This document shows positions 27,151 to 39,170 of a DNA stretch of 64,000 nucleotides, in pieces (position 1 is the stretch's first letter; each line of letters opens with the position of its first letter). The translations under genes were made by a program, and so were the position numbers. The notes under the pieces were generated by a model, which ran no database searches, was not told where the DNA came from, and saw only the letters and a program-made list of their open reading frames with translations. Origin of the DNA: Diphasiastrum complanatum (taxonomy: Eukaryota; Streptophyta; Lycopodiopsida; Lycopodiales; Lycopodiaceae); contig CM055109.1 of the NCBI GenBank assembly GCA_029204225.1, positions 36,678,991 to 36,742,990 of the forward strand, in the 5' to 3' direction.

Positions 27151-27641
27151 AGTTTATAAAGTCCTCAATCCAAGGATCCTATTCTTAGCATGCCAAACAC
27201 AAGCAACACAAGGGAACCTGATGGTGGACAAACCAACCCAACCAACCTAGATCGAATGGATCTAGCCCCCAAGCTATGGATCAATCACTCAAAGAGGAAT
27301 GAGGCATCACACCAGCAGCATCCTGCCACCGGTCATGCTATCAAGCATACACTAGTGAGAGCGCAGTAGGTATACTTATACCCTCCAAGGCCCATGCACC
27401 ACTAGTAGTGCACTGTGACACGTCACTGGACACCTCTGCAGCCTATCTAGGCCACGTCATCCAGTACCACAATGACTCACTGATAGACCCATACCAATCC
27501 ACCATCAAGTATTTAGGCCTACAACCATTATTTTTGACCATGTACACATAAGGGCCCCAATTCCCTTATAGTCCTTACGGGTTGTTGCTCTACCAGTCCC
27601 TAGCAGAGACACGCTACCCGAGACCAGTCATGGGCATGACA
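27150..27641 (-). mobile_element. Gypsy LTR, minus strand, 492 bp
   Basis: On the minus strand it starts TGTCATGCCCATGACTGGTC after a polypurine tract (AAGGGGGGAAGAA) and ends GGATTGAGGACTTTATAAAC. It matches the plus-strand LTR at 42,218-42,709 along its whole length and the truncated one at 29,343. Its end is fused to the plus-strand integrase at 27,150. Confidence 0.88.
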
Positions 27642-28072
27642 TTCTTCCCCCCTTATTCAAGTTCTGTCCTCAGAACTTAAAACTGGGAAAGTTCCTCCTT
27701 AAGCTTCCTTCTTGTTACCAGGAATCGTCATCGTCCGTACATCCCCTCCATCGAACCAGATACTTGGTAACTATACGATTCCTCAATCGTTTAGTTCTTT
27801 GATCCTAAGATCTTTTCCGGATTCAAGCGGAGACACACCCGATGGTTCATCCAACAGGTCCAATCGATCTCCAGATCTCAGATGCTCTCCTTCATGTAGA
27901 CTCTTTCAGAGACGGCTTACGTGAAATATGAGATGCACTTGAGATCCATCCGGGAGTTCCGATTGGTAAGCTAAGGATCCGATCTTTTTCAAGATCTTAA
28001 ACGGTCCTCTATATCTAGGGGACAACTTATAATGCTTGCCAATATGCATTACACTTGAATCCATCGAGATTC

Positions 28073-28327
28073 TCAAAAAAATACCAAATCCCCCACTTGG
28101 AAGTCTCTCGGTGAACTTTTCAGACTTGCATAATGTCGGTCCCCATCCTGGGTACCCCAGACATTCTCACGTGCAATCCGTAGCATTTCCTGCATATCAT
28201 GTAGGAAATCCGCTACTTCTTGAAACTTGAACGTCCGAGTTTCAACCGCAGTGGGTGATATAGGTTTAAAACTATATGTAAGCACGCACAGGGTATAACC
28301 AGTAGCCAAATGCTTACTATATCCCAA
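28073..28327 (-). pseudogene. Gypsy integrase C-terminal fragment (left arm)
   Basis: 84 codons: GYSKHLATGYTLCVLTYS, ADFLHDMQEMLRIARENVWG, SLKSSPRDFQVGDLVFF. The same frame occurs on the plus strand at 28,800-29,051 in the other arm. Both correspond to the region just after the integrase core in chromoviruses (compare VDFLQDMHEMLLVAKESMKT at 26.9 kb). Both end at a stop right after VGDLVFF. Confidence 0.75.
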
Positions 28328-28799
28328 TCTCCATCAAGGTGATTACCCCTCCGAGAGAAAATATGAATAGATATCTAACTGATCTTCTGATCTTGTAAGT
28401 AATCCTTCTTTTAACCGATCAAGTATAACTAGAATCTAAAATAGATACTCAAATAATTACGTGGTCTTTACCCAAATAAACATAGTCGATTTGGTAAGAT
28501 GGCCAGTCATTACCAAAATAGCATTATGAACATTCGCGATTCGAAGTTCACTGGTCACTTTTGGTCGGCCGTATTTGCTAAACTAGAAAGGCCTCTGAAC
28601 TTAAAGTTCTTCTAATCATTGGTAGTTACCTTCTTTTATTGAGTATAGGACAAGAATCTGATGAATTATGATTGACGAATCATAGTTCAGATTCTAGTTA
28701 TACTTGATCGGTTAAAAGAAGCATTACCTACAAGATCAGAAGATCAGTTAGATATCTATTCATATTTTCTCCTCGGAGAGGTAATCACCTTGATGGACA

Positions 28800-29051
28800 T
28801 TGGGATATAGTAAGCATTTGGCTACCGGTTATAGCCTGTGCGTGCTTACATATAGTAAACCTATATCACCCATTGAGGTTGAAACCCGGACGTTAGAGTT
28901 TCAAAAAGTAGTGGATTTCCTACATGATATGCAGGAAATGCTACGGATTGCACGTGAGAATGTCTGGGGTACCCAGGATGGGGACCAACATTATGCAAGT
29001 CTGAAAAGTTCACCGAGAGACTTCCAAGTGGGGGATTTGGTATTTTTTTGA
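28800..29051 (+). pseudogene. Gypsy integrase C-terminal fragment (right arm)
   Basis: 83 codons, mirror copy of the left-arm frame, with a one-codon deletion and about eight substitutions. Substitutions between the arms show that the inverted duplication is not recent, or that the arms are separate family copies. Confidence 0.75.
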
Positions 29052-29342
29052 GAATCTCGATGGATTCAAGTGTAATGCATATTGGCAAGCATTATAAGTT
29101 GGTTTTAGATTACAATCCCTATATTGGCACCGGGTGTGAGTTGTGAAAGTCTGGAACTTTTCACATGGAAAGGACTTTCAGGAACAACTCATGTGTCTTT
29201 TAAGAATTGTAATGTATTCTCATGATGTACTCTTATGATATGGTATGGTTTCGGGAATCTGGAGAGTTGGGATTGTTGAATCTTAACTCAGATTCTAGGA
29301 TATACCTAATCCATAAGAAAGGATTGAATAAGGGGGGAAGAA

Positions 29343-29634
29343 TGTCATGCCCATAACTGGTCTCGGGTAGCGTGTCTCCGCTAGGGACCTGTAGACCAAC
29401 AACTCGTAAGTTAATTGTGACTATAAGGGAATTGGGGCTCTTATGTGTACATGGTCATAATTAATGGTTGTAGGCCTAAATACTTGATGGTGGATTGGTA
29501 TGGGTCTATCAGTGAGTCATTGGGGAACTGGATGACGTGGCCCAGATAGGCTGCAGAGGTGTCCAGTGAGGTGTCACAGTGCACTACTAGTGGTGCATGG
29601 GCCTTGGAGGGTATAAGCATACACTAGTGAGAGC
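29343..29634 (+). mobile_element. Gypsy LTR, plus strand, truncated
   Basis: Follows the polypurine tract AAGGGGGGAAGAA and starts TGTCATGCCCATAACTGGTC. It matches 42,218 onward for about 292 bp and stops at GTGAGAGCC, where a Gag frame of a different gypsy copy begins. Confidence 0.85.
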
Positions 29635-29635
29635 C

Positions 29636-30248
29636 CACGTGGTGGCAAGATTTGAGGGGTAAGCCTGAAGTTCCTAAGAATTGGGAGGACTTTTGTAAGG
29701 CCTTTAAGGCGGCCTTCCTTCCTATTCGTGATGACTTTGAATTTTATCGTCAATATGTAACGATCCAAATGGAGAACCGGCCCCTGAATCAATATTTACA
29801 AGAATTTCAGAAAGTCTATTTTTGTTTTGCAACTAGAATAGATCCTCTATTAGTAAAGTTGCATTTCATCCTTGGGTTGCCAAGAGACTATCAGCTAGAG
29901 GTCGGGAGGATCCAGCCTCTTACCCTCGAGGATGTTGTTTGCTTCGCCGGGATATACGATGATACTCGTATTGTGGCCAAGCCTGAGACTGGTGTCTTGC
30001 CCGACATAAAGGGTAAGAAGCCTTTCTTTCCAAAGGAATTGAAAGATAAGGCAAAAGATGGGTCGTCGGGTTCTAGTAAATCGAAGAAAAGATCTACCTT
30101 GGACCAGGAAACCTTTATGAAAGCCAAAAGCGACATCTGTGCTTTAATTGCATGGAACCAGGTCATGTCGCTAAGGAATGTCCGAAGAAACAGAAGGCTA
30201 AAGGGGCATCTTTTGAGACGCCAGGTAACTCTAGCATATCTAGTGTAA
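29636..30248 (+). pseudogene. Ty3/gypsy (chromovirus) Gag
   Basis: The capsid region is open: NWEDFCKAFKAAFLPIRDDF, QYVTIQMENRPLNQYLQEFQ, KLHFILGLPRDYQLEVGRIQ, then a lysine-rich tail. A frameshift near 30,130 hides an intact zinc knuckle, CFNCMEPGHVAKEC, which reads in the next frame. The N-terminus is missing, cut by the LTR at 29,634. Confidence 0.85.
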
Positions 30249-30532
30249 ATCTTTACTTTGCTGGTAATTTTGTGTGTGAGCATTGTTGTTTTAACATGGC
30301 TGTTTTTGATCCTCATGACCTCATTCGGATGAAGGGGGTTGTGGGTGGCCAGGTCGTAACAGTTTTATTTGATGATGATTCCACACACAATTTTATTAAC
30401 GCTAATTTGTTGCAGAAGCTAAAGGTGGAAACAAGGCAAAGTGACCACCGATATGCAGTGAAGCTGGCAACGGGAGCTGAAAGCCAAGTATGGGACCGGA
30501 TAGTCCCACGTCTACCAATTGAGATTCATTAA
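30152..30532 (+). pseudogene. Gypsy zinc knuckle and protease
   Basis: Opens with the second half of the zinc knuckle (GHVAKECPKK), then CCFNMAVFDPHDLIRMKGVV and the retropepsin site VTVLFDDDSTHNFINANL. The usual Asp-Ser/Thr-Gly is DDD here, so the enzyme is probably inactive. RT and RNase H are absent: the next recognisable residues are from the end of the integrase core. Confidence 0.8.
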
Positions 30533-30535
30533 GTA

Positions 30536-31323
30536 TGGGGTCATCAGATCATCCTGAATCGGATGGTCAGACAGAGAGGACGAACAAGTCTATGGAAGAT
30601 ATGCTTTGAGCACATATTTCCAGGAGACGTTCGGATTGGGAAAGGTACCTTCCAATGATTGAGTTTGCGTATAACAGCGCAAAGCACTCAGCGACGGGTT
30701 TTAGTCCATTTTCTCTGATGTATGGTTTCCAGCCTAGGACTCCCATTTCAGGGGGGCCTCAAAGGCCTAAAGGTTAAAGCAGCAATAGATTTCCTGCATG
30801 ATATGCAAGAAATGTTGCTTGTTGCCCGCGATAACGTAAAAACGGCTCAAGATAGAGCCCAGTTTTACGCCAATCAAAAGCGACAACCTAGGGTCTAGAG
30901 GAGGGGGCTTGGGTATATCTTAGAATCCCAAAAGACTCTAAGGTATTAAAGACTGGAAAATGTCCTGAGTTATCACCTCGTTATGCAGGTCCATTCCGTA
31001 TAGTAAAGAAATTCCATCAGCAGGCTTATCAGCTGGAACTTCCTCAAGGTGTTAAGGTTCATCCAGTTTTTCACATTAGTCGTTTAAAGGAACGACTTGG
31101 TGGAAAGGATGACTTGATACTTTAAGAGGACCTAGTTCAGCTTGAGGACCTGACATCCTTTGTACCTATGGAGCCACAGGCCATTGTTGACATACGTCAA
31201 CATGGGCTCAGAAACCGGCAGGGAACTGAGTACCTGGTTCGTTGGAAAGGAAGTTCCGAGGACGATGATACTTGGGAAAAAGAGCATGACCTTAGACTGA
31301 GGTTCCCAGATTTTCTTCCTTAG
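30536..31323 (+). pseudogene. Gypsy integrase end with chromodomain
   Basis: Starts with SSDHPESDGQTERTNKSMED (the catalytic Glu region). A stop follows in ML*AHISRRR, then FAYNSAKHSATGFSPFSLMY and, after a frameshift, ELSPRYAGPFRIVKKFHQQA and VHPVFHISRLKERLGG. The C-terminus has a chromodomain, EYLVRWKGSSEDDDTWEKE, which marks the element as a chromovirus; in that clade the domain is thought to guide integration to heterochromatin. It ends at a TAG at 31,321. Confidence 0.85.
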
Positions 31324-31350
31324 ATAAGGAATTTTTTAAGGAGAAGGGAA

Positions 31351-31795
31351 TGTTAGGGACCCAACTCCCTTGGGTCCCAAACCAAAACTTGAGACTGGAC
31401 GATGACTGGGCCTGTAGACTTGACCAGTGACTCGTGAACCTGCATGGTTGCCACATGTCATGATCTAGGTGTGCACATGGCTTGGAGTCTCTCTCCTTGG
31501 AAGTATACAAGGGGAGGAGGACTCACTTGCCATCCACTCTATCTACCTAGGAGGAGGTGGATGGAGAGCGTGTGCACGGCCGGGATGAGTGCTAGCTTGA
31601 GGCAGGAGATGGCTGAGAGCCTAGGCAGTGGTATGGGACACTGTCTAGGATGGAGGTCGGATCCCGCTTGATATGGTCACAGGCCAGGGCACGGAGGGTG
31701 GACCCGGATTAGGTCCTATGGCGGGGTGGAACGTGAATCGTTCGGTCTCTTGTGGTTAACGGGCACTTGCATGTTTGCATTAAGTAGAGTTGTAA
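31351..31795 (+). mobile_element. Gypsy 3' LTR (right end uncertain)
   Basis: Follows the purine tract AAGGAGAAGGGAA and starts TGTTAGGGACCCAACTCCC. It contains CTTGGAAGTATACAAGGGG. There is no partner LTR in the window to fix its end. Its sequence differs from the TGTCATGCCC family, so this chromovirus is a separate family from the LTR at 29,343. Confidence 0.6.
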
Positions 31796-32386
31796 CAAGA
31801 AGGCACATATTTACCACGTCTAGAATGTCTACCACATATTCTGGAGTAAATTAAATTCATCATTCATCAGACACCCAGAAATTTACCAGGTTACAAAGTG
31901 ATAATATTGAGTAATTTAGGGCATTGTCTATGCTTTGCAATGGATATTCATTTTTTATCATGGCCAATGAAACTTCTTATACCTCTTTTGCATTCAAAAG
32001 ACATTGTCTTCCAATATATAGGGAATGGTTATGGTGGCATAAAAGAAACTGTCCCTTCATGTATTACATTCATAATGCATGTCTATGTCTCTGGTCACTC
32101 AAATTACAGCAACAATGACTCAAATCGAGCCATTCTACTAGCCATATGATTCCTAATCAACCTTGAATGGACTGCAACAAGATTTTATGAAAAAATGGGA
32201 GAGAAAGTTCACCTGCTTGCAAGAAAATACACAAGTAGACAAATCATTCAAGAATGGATTGACTCGAATCAGAGCTGATTCAAGACTTTTCATGTGTTTT
32301 TGGGTTCAGCAACCCCTAAATCAAAATCTAAAGTAAAAAAAACAAGACCAGGTGTAGTTCAGCAATAAGTCATGTAAAAATCTCCT
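31796..32386. other. Unassigned DNA
   Basis: No coding, LTR or repeat signal recognised. Confidence 0.45.
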
Positions 32387-32959
32387 ATTTATATATAGTT
32401 TTGGGAAAAGTTTCCCACCCAGGAAACGCAGCCCCCTCGAGAAACGAGAAACGACAAAACGGGAAACGGGTACAGGAAATGGGGAAACGATACCCATCAT
32501 CTGACGTATAATCTAGAATCTAGATAGTATAGAAAATTCTTGAAGCAAAAGTTCTGAGAAGAAACATAGCTTGCTGTCCAGCGATCTGAGAAAGAGCGTT
32601 TCTAGTCAAAATCGTGATTGTTTCCATCTCGAGTCTGAAAAAAAGTTTTTGGCGGACCACCCAGCAGGATTCTGACCTACTTCAGGTAAGATTCCGGCCA
32701 TTTTCAAGCCATTTTCAGGTAGAAATACTTTCTCACAGCATTCTGGGTCATTTTTTAAGGGCTAAAAAAAATGTTTCCCAACAAAAGGTGTTCTGGGAAA
32801 CGAACGTTTCCCATCAAGGAAAAGTGTTTCCCAGGGAAACACTTTTCCCTGGGAAACGACCGTTTCCCAGGGGGGTGTTTCCCATGTTCAGGGAAACAAG
32901 ATATGCTGGGAAACGCAATTCCCAGCCAAAAACCGTTTCCCCAATACTGTGATTTATAC
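32387..32959. mobile_element. hAT-like element with GGGAAAC/GTTTCCC word arrays (557 bp)
   Basis: The element is 32,395-32,951. The flanks ATTTATAT and ATTTATAC are a probable 8-bp duplication with one mismatch. The left end is ATAGTTTTGGGAAAA; the reversed right end is CACAGTATTGGGGAAAC, similar with a 1-2 base offset. Both end regions (about 32,403-32,495 and 32,768-32,945) consist of GGGAAAC, GTTTCCC and AAACG words in both orientations. The middle, 32,500-32,760, is ordinary sequence. Same design as the GAAACG and GGTACC elements, with another word. Confidence 0.65.
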
Positions 32960-33223
32960 ATGATGAAAACCGAAATCTCGCTTTTCTACCTGTAGCATCT
33001 GCTATTTTACAACATTTAGGCTGGACATGTATAGATACACAATGCAAATCACATCTCAACACATCAAAATAAGACGGTGACGATGGCAGAGAAGCTATTC
33101 TCCATGAAACCTCCCTTATAACCAAACTCTAAATGCAGAATAATACACCATATGAGCTACACCACCACCTATTGGCCACTTGATGGGCCCAGCAGTTACG
33201 GACTCGGCTTATTACATTTGACA

Positions 33224-33653
33224 TGTCCTACTTTTATTACTTCCCTTTATGCAGACGCAGGCCATGGGCCCTTTTTTATTCATGTATTAGCCTATGGCCC
33301 ATTTATTCATTGATTTGCTACTTGACTATTGATTATGGAGTGGGGGTCTTCCTGGCGGGTCGCAAGCCTACAGGGGTGCACTGTTTTCCCTCTTTATCTT
33401 ACTTGATTAGCTTAGCTGCTATTATGTTATCCTCTAGGAACTTCCTTTTAGGGTTCTCTATGTAAGAGACATTGTCATGCATTTTCCTACCTGCTAATAA
33501 TGATCATGCTCTTAGTCCAGGTTTATGTTGTCCATTGCTTGTAGGGGTGTCTCTTAGCATTCTTGTAGGTATTAGTCTATGCTGCCTCAAGTCTAATCTA
33601 TATGCTTCATTGATGCAAATATCCATAAATGAGTTCATAATTTGGTATCGAAG
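33224..33653 (+). mobile_element. 5' LTR and primer site of a Ty3/gypsy element
   Basis: TGTCCTACTTTTATTACTT begins the LTR. The same start plus about 80 bp recurs at 36,299. A primer-site-like TGGTATCGAAG follows at 33,643-33,653, close to the initiator-Met type TGGTATCAGAG. Confidence 0.75.
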
Positions 33654-34315
33654 TACTTTCCTTCCTTGGTGAGAGTCCTAGTTTTATCCACATTTGGTGG
33701 ATCTCCATTTTTTCTAGTGCATCTTGGACAGTTCCACTAAACTTGACGAGAAAAAAAAAATTGTGAAGATTATTTCTTGCGGCTATTTTAAAGGCTGCTA
33801 TCTTTTCTGGCAGCTGTTTTGGCAAATTTATTAAGCAATACCTATTGCAACTATTTGGAGGAGGTTTCCGCACTTATTCATCAGCACTTGTTTTCTAGTT
33901 TTTGGCGGTCTTTTGGAGGCTCCATCACCATATTTTTGAGGAGGACACACTTCTTGCAGGTTTAATCTCTCTTCCAGCATTCAGCAAGCGGATGTTTTTG
34001 CTCAAATTTTTCAACATATTTGGAGGATCCATCACCCATCCAACAATATCAGAAATAGAAGGTTTTCTTAGAGGATCAATTCTCTTGTTGTCCATCGCCC
34101 ATTTCCAGCACCCTTTTTGACCCTTCCTCGGCCATTTTCAAGCTTACATGCATCTCCTTCAGCTCTATTTGTTATCCATTCCAGTGCCCATCTTCAACTA
34201 TTTTTGGCGCCATTTTTGCAACCATTCAGTTTTTGGTTTCTCTAATGAAAGTCTCTTAGAGAACTGAATTGCTTAGTTGGCGACTTATTTCCTGATGTAC
34301 CTGAAGTCTGACATT
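33654..34315 (+). other. Leader region of the gypsy element
   Basis: Between primer site and Gag. It contains repeats of a TTTTTGGCG / CCATTTT / GGAGG pattern. No frame recognised. Confidence 0.45.
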
Positions 34316-36240
34316 CAGAAGATCCAGCTCGCTGCTTTACGCATTAGATAATCGTGCCACTACTTGGTGGCGGGTTTATCACACTGATGTTGATCAGGAG
34401 GGGATGCATCTTTGGGCCACCTTTTGCCATGACCTACGCCATGCTTTGCTTGATCCTCAATGGTTGAGTCATGAGTAGGATGTCTTCCATAACCTTTCTC
34501 ACACAAGTGATTTGACACTTTAAACTGATCACTTTATGGAGCTCTCCTACCTTTTCTCAGATTTACAAGCTGTTGAGCTTATTTCTTGCTATATAGCTGG
34601 TTTACATGGTGCCTTATGCTATGATGTAACATGTTGCCTCCTTTCGTCCGGCCACACTTGTTAATGTTGTCTCTCTTGCTACCTACAACATTAACTATAT
34701 CGAGCCCTTTGCTTCTCAATTTTCCTACTCCACCACCTCTTGCCCTAGCGACATTCCTACATCTCTTACTCCCACATCTTCTACCTCTACCAACCTCCTT
34801 TCGTCCGGCCACACTTGTTAATGTTGTCTCTCTTGCTACCTACAGCATTAACTATATTGAGCCCTTTGCTTCTCAATTTTCCTACTCCACCACCTCTTGC
34901 CCTAGCGACATTCCTACATCTCTTACTCCCACATCATCTTCTACCTCTACCAACCTCCTACACCTCGTCCTGTTAACATTTGTCATTATTCTCCAATAGA
35001 GTTTGCTAACATTTGTGAGAAGCATCTCTGTTTCCACTATAGGAGACCAAACCAGCTTGCCCCTAATTGTTGCCAGCGTCCTACTACTAACATTGTCATT
35101 TGGTATCATGAGGACGTTGATATTGATGAGTTTGATGTCTACATCCCGTTATTTTTGTTCCTAATTCTCCTGCTAATCATACCCTTCCTCCTACTTGCCA
35201 TGCTTAGCTTGCTTATGCTACTTGGGCTAGGCGACTTAGTCCTCACTTTATTCGTTTGCATGTGCTCATTACTAGGCATGAGTTATTGCCTTGGTAGACA
35301 CCAGCAGTACTCACTCCTTTTTGAGAAGTTACATAATATCTCGGATGCAAGCTCCTTTTGTTCTTGCTACACAGACTTTACACGTCGAGGTTGCTAGTTC
35401 CCAATCCTTTTCTAGTACTCAAATATTCCAAAAGTTTGAGTATCACATTAAAGCTCATTAGCTAGGCATATTTCTATGTTATTCCCATGGATCGCTATGA
35501 TCTCATCCTTGGTGCAAATTGATTTGCTCACCATTTTAGTAGAGCATATTCTATACCAGTTCGCAACACCATTTCAGCAGAGCAATGTGCCCGCTTGTTC
35601 TTGTCATAGATTTTCAGTTACATGGTTTTCCCCACTCTATCCTCTTTGATCGAGATAGTAAATATACTTCTACTTTCTAGATGGAGCTTATGTGCATTTT
35701 GGATGTTACAGTTGATGGCCAATATGAGGTCCTTAACCGGGTCCTTGAGGATTATCTTCGCCTATGGTTTACCTTCGGCTTCGTTTTGCATGGCATCATT
35801 TTGTTCAAGGCCATGCTTCTACTGTGAATCTTGCACCACACTATTACGGGACAGATCTTAGACTGTCTTAGTCCTATGACTTATCGCTTGCAATTGTCGC
35901 CTTCTACACCTACTTGTGATATTTTCCATGTCAGTCTCTTCCGTGCTCCTATTGAGGATGATGTACCTCGTGATGCTACTCTTTTTTTAACATCCCCTAA
36001 GCTTTTTCCTATCCTACCAGTTGCTATAATTCAAATTCACCTCTACATAGTTGTCAGCGAAGATAGGTTCATTTTTTGGTATAGTGGGATGGTCATCCTA
36101 TTGAGGAGGCCACCTGGGAACCTATTGATGTCTTTTATCATACTCTATTGCTTGCAAATCATGCTCGTGCTCTAGCTGCTCTTGATCAATCCTTTACATC
36201 TGCTTTAGTTGCCGATCCACCTAAACTATCTGCTTGATAA
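34316..36240 (+). pseudogene. Ty3/gypsy Gag, protease and integrase remnants
   Basis: Heavily broken. Gag: VYHTDVDQEGMHLWATFCHD, LLDPQWLSHE, DLQAVELISCYIAGLHGALC. A damaged zinc knuckle CFHYRRPNQLAPNC lies near 35,030. A tandem duplication of about 170 bp sits at 34,625-34,965. Protease end: MDRYDLILGANWFAHH. Integrase: GFPHSILFDRDSKYTSTF with a conserved Asp, then SPMTYRLQLSPSTPTCDIFH. The last frame ends with chromodomain-like GHPIEEATWEPIDVFYHTLL (near 36,090-36,150) and a double stop at 36,236. RT and RNase H are missing. Confidence 0.75.
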
Positions 36241-36298
36241 TAATCTTGCACCATGTCCTCTTCCGCAAGGAACTTGCGCTTCCCTTGAACATTCGTCG

Positions 36299-36380
36299 TG
36301 TCCTACTTTTATTACTTTATTTTATGCATAAGTAGGCCTTGGGCCCATTTTTATTCATGTGCTAGCATATGGCCCATTTA
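36299..36380 (+). mobile_element. Truncated 3' LTR of the same gypsy element
   Basis: 82 bp homologous to the start of the LTR at 33,224 (TGTCCTACTTTTATTACTT, TATGGCCCATTTA). It is broken after GCCCATTTA. Confidence 0.75.
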
Positions 36381-38149
36381 GGCACGCAACAACCATGTTC
36401 TCGATATTTACAACATAGACAAACATGTTCACAGCAACAAGTACTATACATAGTGCACTAATTCTTCGCTTACAATCTCATACCTTACTTAGTTACAAGG
36501 TTATTCTTTGAAAAAGATCATAAACTTACAACATTGTTGTGATGGCCACATGGACTGTATTAATTACCCAAGTACAAGATGTAGTGGCTCGATTTCCTAT
36601 CCTATCCTCAACCCAGGATCCAAGCACACAAGCATCAAGGAGATGAAGTTCGTCGTCACGTGGAGGTTCGATCCCATGAGAGTGATAGCATAAATCAAAT
36701 CCAGCATGCATAGATGATCCACAATCAACACTAACATCCGCTAACACTACACATTAATACTACATCCATTAACTCTACGATCCACAATGAGATAGATACT
36801 TGCTTCTCTCTCTCTCTCCCTTTCTCTCTCAGAAAAAGCATAAGAATATACAATCCCAATAACATTCAAATCTAACAATTAGCAAATACAACAAAAGCAT
36901 GAGAGATGGAGAAAAAAGAATAAAGAGCAAGGACATTCATAAGTCCATTCCATAAGAGAGACAATCTGCTTATATTGAAATGAAGATTTGAACATGAGGA
37001 GCAACTCGAGTTTGCCCCTATTTATAGTGGAGAGGAGGGCCTTGGCCTAAAAATCCTATTGGCCCATTTCTACCTCCCTAACTATTCCATGTCACCTTTG
37101 AAAAATTTATACAAAGACCGTGCCAGGTGTCTATCAATTTTCTCAAGGTGCAAGGCAGACTCCGCCATGATAAACAGTAGCACGACAAAGAAGACATAAT
37201 CAAATTAAGTCCCTACGTCCTCCTCACAAAAATGTAAGAGATATTACACATCATAACTTTAGCACTCGATCAAAACTTAACCTGGAGAAGATAGTTGCTC
37301 CTCAGAATGCCCAAAAAGAAAGAGAAAGTATCGGAACAAAATAGCTGGCTAAAAGTTGGACAAAGATCAAAGGATATCTTTGCTAATACACTAGGATAAT
37401 TATGTGCATGTTGAGCCTAATTAAACCTAGAAAAGTTCATGGTCCTGACAAAAGGACATCGCAATCTATTAGCTCTATGGAGTTCACCCACAAAGTATCA
37501 GACCGTCAAAACCACCATGCATACAACAGACCAATTCTACAAAATCTCTACTTACCTCATCAGCTCTCAGGAGTAGTTTAGTTCAAAGATCCATCACAAT
37601 AGCTTTGTAAAATCATAGAAAGCCTAAAGTGCTAAGCTTCTATTGCTTCTTTGGAGGTGTAGAAAAGTTTTAGACATAATGAAGGCTAAAGTACAAAGTC
37701 CCTACTTCCTCATATGGACATAAGGATCAGTTAATATCATCACTGCAGCTTTTTAAATAAGACTAAGCTTAGAGAAGTGATTTCTTCCAGAGTCATTCAT
37801 GGATTCAAAAAAATTGGCAGCGGATCATTCATGATTTTTATTGGCTGAAACTTTAACTCAAGCTTCACAGTTTATTCTGAACGCACATTTGTCTTTGAAA
37901 CCAATACATTGATCTTTCTTCTGCCAGAAAGCTGCATAACCTGTAGACAATCACAAGATATTTTTACAATTTTATCCTCATGCTATCTCAGCAGCACCAT
38001 AAGTTATGTCTTGTTGGCACTGTGAATTATTTGTCCTTGTATGTACTAGCTCCAAAATCTAGTGTGTAATTGTGCTTCGTTCACAATTTCTTTGATCGCT
38101 TTTATATATTTCTTCTCTAATCAAGACAAGAGTTTATCAATTCTTTTGG
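36381..38149. other. Unassigned DNA
   Basis: No gene recognised. There is a (CT)n-rich patch at 36,804-36,830 and a B-box-like GGTTCGATCCC at 36,665 without a convincing A box. The right part (37.8-38.15 kb) may be the end of the copia remnant next to it. Confidence 0.4.
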
Positions 38150-39170
38150 GAAAGTTCATGTTGGCCATTGAGACACTGATGAGAACCGCACATTATTCTT
38201 CCTCTTTTGGCCATTCTTATAGTCATCCTTGTGGATTTTAATTCCAAGGCAATATTGTGCCTCACCCCATTTTCATATCCTTTCTAGATTTGATGTTATT
38301 ATCATGAAGTAATGTATCATCAACATACATTGTTATTATTACAAAGGAAGCCCATGACAGTCCAGGTGTGATTTTTTAAGAGAGATTAATATTCCATATC
38401 CATTGCTTCCTTCCAATGATCTACATCAAAATGCTCTAGAGCCTCCTTGACTAAAGCTGGCTCATTTGTAAAATAGCATGCAAATCCATTAATGAATCTG
38501 GCTGGTGGAGTTATAATTCCTTTTGACCTTCTTGGAATAGCTAGCAGGGTCAGGTTGTGGTTGCAATTGTTGGTCAGGTACATCTCATCGGACTCACTAT
38601 CAAAAGAGTGAACTCTTGAAGCATTAGGGTTAGACACGTGAGATTCAGTGGTACTAGTAGTACGAACATTAATAGACTCAACTAAAATCTTGTCTTTACC
38701 CTTTAAATTCATGAATTGATCTTCAAGAAATATAGCATCATGCTGACAAATATTTTATGAGTTACAGTGCTTTGAATGTAGGCAGCCATGGCTATACCTT
38801 CAGCCCCAAGAAAATTTGGAAGAAATGCATGTGTCAACATAAATTTGGCACTTTCTACTACAGTTCTGTTCTTTCTTTCTGTAACGCCATTGGACTATGG
38901 AGAGTAGCTTCTTGTTAGACAAAATTATTAGCATTTCTAGAATAGTGAAGATTATGAAATGAGTTTTGTCTAGACATGTGCATGATACTTTTGTAATTTA
39001 GGTGACCAAGCCTATTATGCCAAAGTAGATCTTCATTGATGGAAGCTGCAGTATGTAAAGCTTGTGTAGAAGTAGAATAATAATGACTAAGCCGGTAAAG
39101 GCAACCTTGCCATTTTACAAATACAAGCACCTTTCTGAATTTGCCTATTATTGTATAACGGTCTGAATCA
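38150..39170 (-). pseudogene. Ty1/copia pol remnant, minus strand
   Basis: From right to left on the minus strand: pre-integrase zinc region LLWHNRLGHLNYKSIMHMSR (about 39,000), an integrase piece NGVTERKNRTVVESAKFMLT (about 38,860-38,890), the linker and RT start EPALVKEALEHFDVDHWKEA (38,400), then the polymerase box MYVDDTLLHDNNIKS near 38,320. Large deletions lie between these blocks. Multiple stops and frameshifts. The right edge is cut by the LINE that starts near 39,170. Confidence 0.75.

Larger units (their letters stand above)
27350..29634. repeat. Large inverted repeat: two gypsy 3' ends facing away from each other
   Basis: The left arm (about 27,350-28,437) and right arm (about 28,690-29,634) are reverse complements with small indels. 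Each holds, from the centre outward, GATCAGTTAGATATCTATTC, an integrase C-terminal frame (ETRTFKFQEVADFLHDMQEM on the left, the same with changes on the right), a polypurine tract and an LTR. The 250-bp spacer contains RDSKFTGHFWSAVFAKLE, an integrase core piece on the plus strand. Confidence 0.85.

Noticed and set aside
27350-29634. Inverted arms as terminal inverted repeats of a DNA transposon
   Set aside because: The arms contain gypsy integrase ends, polypurine tracts and LTRs, and no target duplication flanks the pair.
36665-36675. GGTTCGATCCC as B box of a tRNA or tRNA-derived SINE
   Set aside because: No A box at the right distance and no cloverleaf; a B box alone is not evidence.
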